Shown here piece by piece: positions 1 to 8,019 of a stretch of DNA of 25,338 nt; positions within the stretch are counted from its first letter, which is position 1, and every line of letters begins with the position of its first letter. Source of the stretch: Actinomycetota bacterium (GTDB lineage Bacteria; Actinomycetota; Thermoleophilia; Miltoncostaeales; Miltoncostaeaceae); contig CANJMX010000007.1 of NCBI GenBank assembly GCA_947475125.1, positions 1 through 25,338 of the forward strand, given 5' to 3'. The notes beneath the pieces were generated by a model. It worked only from the letters and a program-made list of their open reading frames with translations. It searched no databases and was not told where the DNA came from. Position numbers and translations under genes: made by a program.

Positions 1-12
1 CATAACAACCCC

Positions 13-30
13 TCATCCCCAGATTCCACA
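13..30. promoter_or_regulatory. two adjacent degenerate DnaA-box-like 9-mers
   Basis: TCATCCCCA at 13-21 matches the DnaA box TTATCCACA at 7 of 9 positions. The abutting GATTCCACA at 22-30 matches at 6 of 9. They sit upstream of dnaN, where dnaA-dnaN spacers often hold oriC. Both are weak matches and only two are visible, so this may be the edge of an origin cut off by the window or may be chance. The rest of 1-139 holds no gene. It is more AT-rich around 40-80 and contains a TTGACT at 43-48, which could be a -35 element, but no well-spaced -10 follows it. Confidence 0.25.
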
Positions 31-127
31 GGGCCTATGACGTTGACTACAAACTTCTTTCTCTATTCAGTGAGACAGTCGTAACCCATAGGTGCTGTGG
101 AGTGCGCATGGTTCGCCGGGCATCCGG

Positions 128-133
128 TACGCT
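128..133 (+). promoter_or_regulatory. candidate -10 box TACGCT for leaderless dnaN mRNA
   Basis: TACGCT lies 6 nt before the GTG start of dnaN at 140. No Shine-Dalgarno sequence is seen in the 20 nt before the start. Transcription from this box would begin at or next to the GTG. No good -35 is visible at the usual distance. The same arrangement precedes four other unit-leading genes in the window. Confidence 0.45.
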
Positions 134-139
134 CACCGA

Positions 140-1243
140 GTGCGCCTGACCTGCCCTCGTGATGAACTCGCCACCCGCCTGGCCATGGCCTCTCGGGCGG
201 CATCCAGCAAGGGAACCATCCCGGTTCTCGCCAACGTGCTGCTGCGCGCCGAAGAGGGCGTGGTCGAACTCGCGGCCACCGACATGGAGATGTCGATCCG
301 GGTGCCGCTTGAGGACGCCGGCGTGGAGGAGCACGGTTCGGTGGTGCTCCCGCGGCTCGCAGCCGACCTCGTGCGCAGCATGTCCCCCGGCCCGGTCTCC
401 GTGGTGCATAACCAGAACGAGGGACAAGTTCAGATCTCGGGCGGGGGCTCGTCGTTCAGCCTCAACTGCCACCAGGCCGGCGAGTACCCGGAACTCCCCG
501 CCGGTACCGGGGTGGGCCTTCCGATTCCGGCCGACCGCTTTGTCACCTGCGCCGAACGCGTCGTGCGCGCGGCATCGCGTGACGAGACCCGGCCCGTTCT
601 CACCGGCGTGCTTGTGCGCGTGGGTCCCGATGGGCTCACCATGGCCGCCACCGACAGCTATCGCCTTGCGGTGCGCACCGTGGCGCTCGAGAACCCGCCG
701 ACCGACGTACGCGAAGCGATCCTGCCAGCCCGCGCCGTGGCCGAGGCCACCCGTCTGGCCGGACAGGCGAAGGACGCCGAGGTTGAGTTGGTGCTGGGAG
801 AGCAGCAGGCGACCATCCGGATTGCTGGAGTCAGCCTGACCACCCGTGTGATCGACGGCCAGTTCCCCGACTACCGGCAACTGATCCCCGCGGAGTTCGA
901 TCACGACGTGCGCCTTGAGCGGTCGGAGTTTCTCGCCGTGCTCACCCGCATCGCCGTGCTCGCGCAGCGCACGTCGCCGGTGCGCCTGCGGTTTGAACAG
1001 GGGCAACTCATCGTCGCAACCGCCAGCGAGCAGGTGGGCGAGGGTCGCGAATCGATGCCCGTGCCCTATTCAGGCGAGCTGCTGGAGATCGGCTTCAACG
1101 CAGACTTCCTGCGAGAGGGTGTTGAGGGGATTGAGGGTGACGAGGTGCGGCTGGGGCTCATCAGCCCACTGCGCCCCGGGCTGCTTCGCGGAGAGTCCGA
1201 TGATCACCGGTACCTCCTCATGCCCATCCGCCTGCCGGGATAG
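140..1243 (+). CDS. dnaN: DNA polymerase III sliding clamp, beta subunit
   Basis: This encodes the ring-shaped processivity clamp that tethers DNA polymerase III and many repair proteins to DNA. The product is 367 residues, normal for the family. The N-terminus VRLTCPRDELATRL is the usual beta-clamp opening, followed by the SKGTIPVLANVLL segment, and the C-terminus ends in the typical LMPIRLPG (family form LMPMR). I chose GTG at 140 because it begins exactly at this conserved opening. The open frame continues upstream to an ATG at 92, but those 16 residues have no family likeness. There is no SD; a TACGCT box 6 nt upstream suggests a leaderless mRNA. recF follows after 6 nt, so the two are probably co-transcribed. 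The identification is secure; only the start is inferred. Confidence 0.97.
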   Translation: MRLTCPRDELATRLAMASRAASSKGTIPVLANVLLRAEEGVVELAATDMEMSIRVPLEDAGVEEHGSVVLPRLAADLVRSMSPGPVSVVHNQNEGQVQISGGGSSFSLNCHQAGEYPELPAGTGVGLPIPADRFVTCAERVVRAASRDETRPVLTGVLVRVGPDGLTMAATDSYRLAVRTVALENPPTDVREAILPARAVAEATRLAGQAKDAEVELVLGEQQATIRIAGVSLTTRVIDGQFPDYRQLIPAEFDHDVRLERSEFLAVLTRIAVLAQRTSPVRLRFEQGQLIVATASEQVGEGRESMPVPYSGELLEIGFNADFLREGVEGIEGDEVRLGLISPLRPGLLRGESDDHRYLLMPIRLPG

Positions 1244-1249
1244 TCCCTC

Positions 1250-2380
1250 GTGGCCGGGACCTGGACTGCCAGCCGGCTTGAGGTGTCAGACGTGCGATCG
1301 TGGTCGCGTCTGACGGTGGATCTGCCTCCCGGCGGAATCGTGCTGTCGGGACCAAACGGCGCGGGGAAGACCTCCCTTGTGGAAGCCCTCGTGCTGGCCT
1401 GTCTTGGCGTGTCGTGCCGCACCTCTCGCGAGGCGGAGGCCATCAGGGTGGGCGCAAGCGCCCTGCATGTGGGGCTCGAACTGACCGGCCCGGATGGTGC
1501 TCGCCGGCGAGACATCGGGTATGCGCCACGCACGGGTCGCAAGCTGTCAATCGATGGCGAGCTGGTGAGATCGCTGGGCGCCTGGCGCGCGGCCGGCAGT
1601 GTGCTGGTGTTCCTCCCAGAGGAGCTTCGCGCCGTGAAGGGCCCCCCGGCGGCACGACGACGGCACCTCGACCGGCTGCTCGAGGCGGCGGTGCCGGGAT
1701 ACGCGGACGATCTTGTTGCGTACGGGTCGGCGTTGTCGCAACGCAACGCAGCACTCAGGTCGGTACGCGCGGGGCGCACAGGCGTGGATGCGGTGCTGCC
1801 ATGGGAGCCGGGTCTCGCGAGCACCGGCGCGCGCATCATCACGGCGCGACGCGATGCCATGCGGTCGCTGGCGGAGCCCTTTGCCCGGTGGCTCGCCGAC
1901 CTCGGTGGAGGCGCTGACGGAATCATGGGGTTGGAGCCATCCCCGACCTCGCTCGCCGATGTGCCTGACACCGACCTGCCCGCAGCCCTCACGGAGCGTC
2001 TGGAGGCAGCACGCGACAGGGAGATCAGCGCGGCGCAGACCCTCGCGGGTCCGCACCGGGACGATGTGTTTATCGGGCAGCAGAGGGGCGACGGCGTAAC
2101 CGACCTGCGGCGTACGGGCAGCCAGGGGGAGCAGCGAACGGCCGTGCTCGCGCTCTTGATGGCGCACCGGGAGCACCTGGGCGCGAGGTCCGGCCTGCCC
2201 ATCCTCGTGTTGGACGATGTGCTGTCGGAGCTCGATCCCACCAGGCGCGGCCTGCTGCTGGACGCCGCCGTGGGGCAGGGCCAGTGCATTTTGACCACGG
2301 CCGACCCGGTGGCGGCCCAGGCGGCGGCCGATCGCGGGGCACGCGTACTGTCGGTGCGGGAGGGGCTCCTTGCGGCATAG
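1250..2380 (+). CDS. recF: DNA replication/repair protein RecF
   Basis: RecF is an SMC-like ATPase that, with RecO and RecR, loads RecA at single-strand gaps. The 376-residue product has Walker A GPNGAGKTS at residues 34-42, the ABC-type signature TGSQGEQRT from residue 289, and Walker B LPILVLDDVLSELD from residue 316. The N-terminal LEVSDVRSW also fits RecF (family form L.L.nFRny). The start is GTG 6 nt after dnaN, without a clear SD, so translation may depend on coupling to dnaN. The 3' end overlaps the TTG start of dciA by 11 nt. Position between dnaN and gyrB is the standard location for recF. Confidence 0.96.
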   Translation: MAGTWTASRLEVSDVRSWSRLTVDLPPGGIVLSGPNGAGKTSLVEALVLACLGVSCRTSREAEAIRVGASALHVGLELTGPDGARRRDIGYAPRTGRKLSIDGELVRSLGAWRAAGSVLVFLPEELRAVKGPPAARRRHLDRLLEAAVPGYADDLVAYGSALSQRNAALRSVRAGRTGVDAVLPWEPGLASTGARIITARRDAMRSLAEPFARWLADLGGGADGIMGLEPSPTSLADVPDTDLPAALTERLEAARDREISAAQTLAGPHRDDVFIGQQRGDGVTDLRRTGSQGEQRTAVLALLMAHREHLGARSGLPILVLDDVLSELDPTRRGLLLDAAVGQGQCILTTADPVAAQAAADRGARVLSVREGLLAA

Positions 2381-2852
2381 ACACCGACGACACCCTGCGG
2401 CAATCGCCGACCTGGTGGGGCGCGCCACCAGGCGCTTCACCCACGACGGCGACTCGGTGCTCACATCAGTGCGCGCCGCGTGGGCGGAGGCCTCTGGCCC
2501 CGGCACGGTGAACCACGCATACCCCATCCGCCGCTCGCGGGCTGGTGTGGTGACGGTGGCGTGTACCGACGCCGTGTGGGCACAGGAACTGGACATGCGT
2601 GGCGACGAGCTGATGGACCGGCTCGCGACCATTCTGGGCGACCCCAATGCGGTGGGTGGACTGCGCTTTGTGGTGGCCGATCACGCCATCCCGCAGCCCG
2701 ACCCGGGCCCGGTGGTGGCCGTGGATCTGCCCCCTCCCTCACCCGATGCGGCGGCCGCCGGTGCCCGCGCGGCGGAGTCGATTGAGGACCCGGCGCTTCG
2801 CGATCTTGTGGCACGTGCGGCGGCCCGGTCAATGGATCGTTCCAAGGGGTGA
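2370..2852 (+). CDS. dciA: DUF721/DciA-family protein, probable helicase loader/operator
   Basis: The product is 160 residues, basic at the N-terminus. It carries the DUF721 pattern: a central stretch with VRAAWAEASGP (family form W..vvG), then VVTVACTDAVWAQELDM and a helical LMDRLATIL. DUF721 proteins between recF and gyrB are a hallmark of actinobacteria. The family includes DciA, the ancestral bacterial DnaB helicase loader. The C-terminal third is rich in Pro and Ala and probably disordered. The start is TTG at 2370, supported by AGGGG at 2361-2365 with 4-nt spacing; it overlaps the recF end by 11 nt. The family call is good. The helicase-loading role comes from the family, not from this sequence. 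Confidence 0.82.
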   Translation: MRHRHRRHPAAIADLVGRATRRFTHDGDSVLTSVRAAWAEASGPGTVNHAYPIRRSRAGVVTVACTDAVWAQELDMRGDELMDRLATILGDPNAVGGLRFVVADHAIPQPDPGPVVAVDLPPPSPDAAAAGARAAESIEDPALRDLVARAAARSMDRSKG

Positions 2853-2863
2853 CGGAAGGCCCT

Positions 2864-2882
2864 CACGGACCCGGATTCCGTG
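2864..2882 (+). terminator. small hairpin between dciA and gyrB
   Basis: CACGGA (2864-2869) and TCCGTG (2877-2882) form a 6-bp stem with a 7-nt loop, 11 nt after the dciA stop. There is no T tract, so it would be a weak or partial terminator at best. It may separate dnaN-recF-dciA from gyrBA, or may be chance in GC-rich DNA. Confidence 0.25.
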
Positions 2883-2891
2883 GAGGCCACT

Positions 2892-2899
2892 GGTAGATT
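2892..2899 (+). promoter_or_regulatory. candidate gyrB -10 region GGTAGATT
   Basis: GGTAGATT in the 120-bp dciA-gyrB spacer resembles the GGTAnnnT boxes found before dnaN, fabZ and the HAD gene. Here it lies 73 nt before the start codon, so the mRNA would carry a leader with an SD. No convincing -35 is visible. A gyrB promoter here is plausible but rests only on this short match. Confidence 0.3.
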
Positions 2900-2972
2900 C
2901 TGTGCTGTATACGCAGGGCGAATCCGGGGTTCAGACACACCCGGCGCCGCCCTCCCCGCGACGAGGAGTCGA

Positions 2973-5402
2973 GTGACAGATACGGCCGACCAGGCGTTTG
3001 ACGCCACCACCGATGCAGCCCGCTATGACGCGGGGGCGATCACCGTTCTGGAGGGCCTTGAGGCCGTCCGCAAGCGGCCGGGCATGTACATCGGTTCGAC
3101 CGGGCCGAGGGGGCTTCACCACCTGGTGTACGAGGTGGTGGACAACTCGGTGGACGAGGCCATGGCCGGCCACTGCACACGCGTCGACGTGGTGCTTCAC
3201 CCAGACGGCTCATGCTCGGTGACCGACGATGGCCGTGGCATCCCCGTGTCGGCGATGGCGGACCAGGACGGCAAGAGCGCACTCGAGGTGGTGCTCACCG
3301 TGCTGCACGCCGGCGGAAAGTTTGGCGGCGAGGGCTACAAGGTGTCCGGTGGCCTGCATGGGGTGGGCGTCAGCGTGGTCAACGCGCTGTCTGAGCACCT
3401 GGTGGCGACGGTCCAGCGCGACGGCGCCGTGTGGGAACAGAGCTATCACCGGGGCGCACCCGACGGGCCCATCCAGGAGATCGGTCGCGCCGACAGCAAT
3501 GGCACGCGCATTACGTTCTCGCCCGACCCCGACATCTTCGAGGAGCTCGGGTTTGATTACGACACCCTCCTCACGCGCTTCCGCGAGACGGCATTCCTCA
3601 CCCGCGGCCTGGAGATCACCCTCACCGACGAGCGCGCAGAGCGCCGCGAGGACCGCTTTCTCTATCAGGGTGGCCTCGTTGACTTCGTGAAGCACCTCAA
3701 TGCGGCGCGTGAGCCCCTGCACGGCGACGTCATCTCCATCTCGTCGGAGGGCGACGAGGGGCAGGCGGAGATCGCGCTGCAGTGGACCACCGGCTTCACC
3801 GAGTCGGTTTACACATTCGCGAACAACATCAACACGCATGAGGGCGGAACCCACCTCACCGGATTCCGCACAGCGCTCACCCGCACGCTCAACGATTACG
3901 CGCGCGCCAAGGGTCTGCTGAAGGAGAAGGACGACAACCTCGAGGGAAACGACACCCGCGAGGGTCTCACGGCGATCGTTTCGGTGAAGTTGCGGGATCC
4001 CCAGTTTGAGGGCCAGACCAAGACGAAGCTCGGCAACAGCGAGTTCTCGGGGTTCGTTGCGCAGGTGGTAAATCAGCGGCTCGGGGAGTTTCTCGAAGAG
4101 AACCCCGCGGTGGCCAAGGCCATCTGCCTGAAGGCCACGTACGCGGCCCAGGCCCGCATGGCCGCCCGCAAGGCGCGCGACATGGCACGGCGCAAGGGAG
4201 TGATGGACTCCACGAGCCTGCCCGGCAAGCTCGCCGACTGCTCGGATCGCGACCCCGCGAACACCGAGATCTTTCTGGTGGAGGGCGACTCCGCCGGCGG
4301 TTCTGCGGTGGGCGCGCGCCAGTCGAGCTTTCAGGCGATCCTGCCGCTCCGCGGCAAGATCATCAACGTCGAGAAGGCCCGCCTCGACAAGGTGCTCTCG
4401 AACACCGAGATCCAGGCGATGATCACCGCCATGGGCACCGGAATCGGGGCCGACTTCGACCTCACAAAGGCCCGGTACCACAAGCTCATCATCATGACCG
4501 ACGCCGATGTGGACGGTGCGCATATCCGCACGCTCATCCTCACGTTTCTGTTCCGGCAGATGCCCGAGATCGTGGATGCCGGTTACGTGTACATCGCACA
4601 GCCGCCGCTCTACAAGGTGAAGCAGGGCAGCACCGAGCAGTACATCGAGAAGGAGCCCGACCTCGAGGAGTGGCTGCTCGAGCGCAACATGGGCGAGATG
4701 CGACTGATTACCGCAGATGGCACGGAGAGCGACCTCACCAAAGCCCGTTTTCAGCGGTATGGCCGTGCGTTGCGCGAGCACGATGGCTGGTCGGGTGCAC
4801 TGCGGGCCAACTACGGCAACGAGCTCATCGACTTCGTGCAGGCCTACGGCCTGGTGGAGGCACAGCCCTCAGACGTACGGGCGCTTGTGGCGGTGGTCGA
4901 GGCGTCCAGCAGCGACAGCGCGACGCTGTCGGTAATTGGCACCGATCACGGCGCACGCGTGGTGCGTGCGCGATCCATCCAGACACGTACCGGCGAGGCG
5001 CGCACGGTGAACATCCCGATGGCGCTGTTTGATACCCGGGAACTCGCATCATTTCGGGGAGCACGCGCCAAGTTGCGCGACGTGGTGGGGGAGGCACCGT
5101 TCGAGGTGCTGCGCGGGTCCCGCAGGCGCGAGGCGCCCACCTACGACGCCCTGCGCGGCCAGGTGATGGAGCTGGCCCGCGAAGGAATCCAGCTCAGCCG
5201 CTTCAAGGGGCTCGGCGAGATGAATGCCGAGCAATTGTGGGAGACCACAATGGACCCGGAGCGACGGGTGCTGCAGCAGGTGACCATGGATGACGCCGCT
5301 GCCGCGGAGGAGTTGTTCTCAACGCTTATGGGTGACCGGGTTGAGCCGCGCCGTGAGTTCATCGAGCGGAATGCCCGCTCCGTCGCGAACCTGGACGTCT
5401 AG
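2973..5402 (+). CDS. gyrB: DNA gyrase subunit B (long form)
   Basis: This is the ATPase subunit of DNA gyrase, which with GyrA introduces negative supercoils. The 809-residue product shows the GHKL ATPase motifs (EVVDNSVDEA near 54-63, DDGRGIP near 85-91, GGLHGVGVSVVNALS from 126), the TOPRIM motif EGDSAGGSA at 437-445, DADVDG at 510-515, and the C-terminal RFKGLGEMN near 743-751. About 200 residues separate IAQPPLYKV (from 541) from RFKGLGE, roughly twice the spacing of short actinobacterial GyrB, as in the long enterobacterial form. I chose GTG at 2973 because GAGGAG (2963-2968) lies 4 nt before it. The open frame extends 31 more codons upstream, through non-conserved sequence. gyrA follows after 2 nt. 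Confidence 0.97.
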   Translation: MTDTADQAFDATTDAARYDAGAITVLEGLEAVRKRPGMYIGSTGPRGLHHLVYEVVDNSVDEAMAGHCTRVDVVLHPDGSCSVTDDGRGIPVSAMADQDGKSALEVVLTVLHAGGKFGGEGYKVSGGLHGVGVSVVNALSEHLVATVQRDGAVWEQSYHRGAPDGPIQEIGRADSNGTRITFSPDPDIFEELGFDYDTLLTRFRETAFLTRGLEITLTDERAERREDRFLYQGGLVDFVKHLNAAREPLHGDVISISSEGDEGQAEIALQWTTGFTESVYTFANNINTHEGGTHLTGFRTALTRTLNDYARAKGLLKEKDDNLEGNDTREGLTAIVSVKLRDPQFEGQTKTKLGNSEFSGFVAQVVNQRLGEFLEENPAVAKAICLKATYAAQARMAARKARDMARRKGVMDSTSLPGKLADCSDRDPANTEIFLVEGDSAGGSAVGARQSSFQAILPLRGKIINVEKARLDKVLSNTEIQAMITAMGTGIGADFDLTKARYHKLIIMTDADVDGAHIRTLILTFLFRQMPEIVDAGYVYIAQPPLYKVKQGSTEQYIEKEPDLEEWLLERNMGEMRLITADGTESDLTKARFQRYGRALREHDGWSGALRANYGNELIDFVQAYGLVEAQPSDVRALVAVVEASSSDSATLSVIGTDHGARVVRARSIQTRTGEARTVNIPMALFDTRELASFRGARAKLRDVVGEAPFEVLRGSRRREAPTYDALRGQVMELAREGIQLSRFKGLGEMNAEQLWETTMDPERRVLQQVTMDDAAAAEELFSTLMGDRVEPRREFIERNARSVANLDV

Positions 5403-5404
5403 AT

Positions 5405-7975
5405 ATGACCATCGACCGACACGGACGAATTGAACCTCGCGAGCTCGGCGAGGAGATGCGCTCGTCGTATCTCGACTACGCGATGAGTGTGATCGTGGGC
5501 CGCGCGCTGCCGGATGTACGCGATGGGCTGAAGCCCGTGCACCGCCGCGTGCTGTTTGCCATGCACGACCGCGGCCTGCAGCCGGACCGCGGCTACGTGA
5601 AGAGCGCGAACATCGTGGGAACCGTGATGGGTGAGTACCACCCCCACGGCGACTCGGCGATCTACGACGCCCTCGTGCGCCTGGCCCAGGACTTCAACAG
5701 CCGGTACCCGACCGTTGATGGTCAGGGCAACTTTGGCTCGCAGGAGTTCTCGGCGGCCGCCATGCGGTACACCGAAGCCCGTCTCTCGAAGTATGCGACG
5801 GAGATGCTGCGGGACATCGACGAGAACACGGTGGACACCACCGCGACCTACGACGACCGCCGCCGCGAGCCCACGGTGCTGCCGAGCCGCGTGCCCAACC
5901 TGCTGGTCAACGGGTCGTCCGGCATCGCGGTGGGAATGGCCACCAATATTCCGCCGCACAACCTGGGCGAGGTCATTGACGCCTGCCTGGCGATGATCGA
6001 TGACCCCGACATCGACATTGACGGTCTCATGAAGCACGTGCGGGCTCCGGACTTCCCCACAGCGGGTCAGATCGTGGGCATGACGGGCGTGCGCGAGGCC
6101 TATCGCACCGGGCGCGGCCGCGTGGTGGTACGCGGGCTGGCCCACAACGAGCCGCTCAAGCACGGGCGAAACGCGATCGTGTTCACCGAGCTTCCGTATC
6201 AGGTGAACAAGTCGGACATGCTCCGGAAAATGGCCGATCTGGCCAATGACGGGGTGCTGAAGGAGATCGCGGACCTGCGTGACGAAAGCGGTCGCGACGG
6301 TATTCGCGTGGTAATCGAGCTGCGACGCGACGCCGTGCCCAAGGTGGTGCTGAACAAGCTGTACAAGCACACCCAGGCGCAGACGACGTTTGGCGTCAAT
6401 GCCATCGCACTGGTGGAGGGCGTGCCACGCACGCTTTCGCTGCGCGACTTCATCCGCCACTACCTCGATCACCAGCGCGACGTCATCCGTCGCCGCTCAC
6501 GCTTCCGCCTTGAGCGCGCCGAGACCCGCGCCCACGTGCTGGAGGGGCTGCTCATCGCCCTCAAGGACATCGACGCGGTAATTGCGCTCATCCGCAGAGC
6601 CGCCGATCCTGAAGAGGCCCGCGGGGGCCTCATGAAGACCTTCGACCTGACGGAGCTTCAGGCACGGGCCATTCTTGATCTGCGACTGCAGCGCCTCACC
6701 CAGCTTGAGGCGGGAAAGATTGAGGCCGAGTACGCCGAGCTTCAGACCGAGATCGCCGAGTTGCGCGCGATTCTGGGTGACGAGGACCGCGTGTACCAGG
6801 TGATTCGCGACGAGCTCGGCGAGGTGCGCGGCAAGTACGCCGATGCACGGCGCACGGAGATCGTGCCGGCAGAGGGCGAGATCGACCTTGAGGACCTCAT
6901 CGCCGAAGAGGAGATGGTCGTCTCCATTACGGCCGGTGGGTACATCAAGCGCCTGCCGGTTACCACGTACCGGTCGCAGCGACGTGGCGGCAAGGGTTTG
7001 CGTGGCGCCAAGCTGAAGGACGAGGACCGGGTTGACCACCTGTTCATCGCGTCCACACACGACTTCCTGCTGTTCTTCACGAATCAGGGCCGCGTGTACC
7101 GCCAGAAGGTGCACGAGATCCCATCGGCCGCACGCGACGCCCGCGGCCGGCACATCGCCAACGTGCTGGCGCTCCTGCCGGATGAGGAGATCCGCCAGGT
7201 GTTCAACACGCGTGACTACGGCGAGGGCAAGTACCTGGTGCTGGCCACCAAGGCCGGGATGGTGAAGAAGACCGAGTTCTCGGCCTACAACACGGTGTTG
7301 AAGGACGCGGGGATCATCGCGATCCGCCTCACCGATGGTGATGAACTGGTGGGCGTGCAGTTGACCGACGGCGAGGCCGACCTGCTCATCGTGTCTGCCC
7401 GCGGCCAGGCTGCCCGCTTTGCCGAGGAGCAGGTGCGCGCAACTGGACGCGGCACGCAGGGCGTGCGGGCCATGAATCTGGACAAGGGCGACCGGGTGCT
7501 GGCCATTGCGGTGGCCGACGACGACGCCGACCTGCTCGTGGTCACCGGCAACGGATATGGCAAGCGCACGGCACTCACGGAGTACCCGCGCAAGGGGCGC
7601 CCCACCAAGGGCGTACGCACCATCAAGGTGAGCGACAAGAAGGGCGAGCTCATTACCGCACGGATCGTGCGCGGCGGCCAGCAATTGCTGCTGATGTCGG
7701 AGCTCGGCCAGGTCATCCGCATTGAGGTTGACGCCGTGAAGCGGATGGGGCGCAGCACTGAGGGAGTGCGCCTGATGGACGTGGGCGACGAGGACCGGGT
7801 GATGACGGCTGCACCCGTTGAGGAGTCGGACGAGCCGATCGGTGACGAACTGGAGGGCGAGGACGGCGTGGTGACCGAGGCGCCAGAGGGCGACGTCGAG
7901 GTGCTCGCTGCACCGGACGACGCACAGGACGCCGACGACGGCGCCGACGACGTGGTGTTTGACGCCGAGGAGTAG
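5405..7975 (+). CDS. gyrA: DNA gyrase subunit A
   Basis: This is the DNA cleavage and rejoining subunit of gyrase. The 856-residue product has the catalytic tyrosine Tyr122 in AAMRYTEARLS. Its quinolone pocket, GEYHPHGDSAIYDA, has Ser84 and Asp88, the residues linked to susceptibility; mycobacteria have Ala at the first position. The C-terminal beta-pinwheel carries the GyrA box QRRGGKG at 525-531, needed for DNA wrapping, so this is GyrA rather than ParC. The last 50 or so residues form an acidic Asp/Glu tail, which in other gyrases modulates wrapping. ATG lies 2 nt after the gyrB stop with no SD, pointing to translational coupling. The gene ends just before a strong hairpin. Confidence 0.98.
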   Translation: MTIDRHGRIEPRELGEEMRSSYLDYAMSVIVGRALPDVRDGLKPVHRRVLFAMHDRGLQPDRGYVKSANIVGTVMGEYHPHGDSAIYDALVRLAQDFNSRYPTVDGQGNFGSQEFSAAAMRYTEARLSKYATEMLRDIDENTVDTTATYDDRRREPTVLPSRVPNLLVNGSSGIAVGMATNIPPHNLGEVIDACLAMIDDPDIDIDGLMKHVRAPDFPTAGQIVGMTGVREAYRTGRGRVVVRGLAHNEPLKHGRNAIVFTELPYQVNKSDMLRKMADLANDGVLKEIADLRDESGRDGIRVVIELRRDAVPKVVLNKLYKHTQAQTTFGVNAIALVEGVPRTLSLRDFIRHYLDHQRDVIRRRSRFRLERAETRAHVLEGLLIALKDIDAVIALIRRAADPEEARGGLMKTFDLTELQARAILDLRLQRLTQLEAGKIEAEYAELQTEIAELRAILGDEDRVYQVIRDELGEVRGKYADARRTEIVPAEGEIDLEDLIAEEEMVVSITAGGYIKRLPVTTYRSQRRGGKGLRGAKLKDEDRVDHLFIASTHDFLLFFTNQGRVYRQKVHEIPSAARDARGRHIANVLALLPDEEIRQVFNTRDYGEGKYLVLATKAGMVKKTEFSAYNTVLKDAGIIAIRLTDGDELVGVQLTDGEADLLIVSARGQAARFAEEQVRATGRGTQGVRAMNLDKGDRVLAIAVADDDADLLVVTGNGYGKRTALTEYPRKGRPTKGVRTIKVSDKKGELITARIVRGGQQLLLMSELGQVIRIEVDAVKRMGRSTEGVRLMDVGDEDRVMTAAPVEESDEPIGDELEGEDGVVTEAPEGDVEVLAAPDDAQDADDGADDVVFDAEE

Positions 7976-7983
7976 TACCGGGC

Positions 7984-8019
7984 CGGAGCCCGCCGAGCAC
8001 TAGTTGCCGGCGGGCTCCG
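7984..8019. terminator. 12-bp hairpin, probable bidirectional terminator
   Basis: CGGAGCCCGCCG (7984-7995) pairs perfectly with CGGCGGGCTCCG (8008-8019) across a 12-nt loop. It lies 8 nt after the gyrA stop. On the other strand it includes the last six codons and the stop of the convergent methyltransferase gene. No T tract follows on either side, as is common for terminators in GC-rich genomes. Its position between convergent genes supports a shared terminator. Confidence 0.7.

Noticed and set aside
1234..1248. Short GGGA-TAG-TCCC inverted repeat at the dnaN-recF junction
   Set aside because: A 4-bp stem with a 3-nt loop is too small to be meaningful, and the genes are 6 nt apart in an obvious operon.
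3210..4781. 523-codon open frame on the minus strand
   Set aside because: It is antisense to gyrB, whose motifs are fully conserved. Long antisense frames are expected in GC-rich genes. The protein has no recognisable domain.
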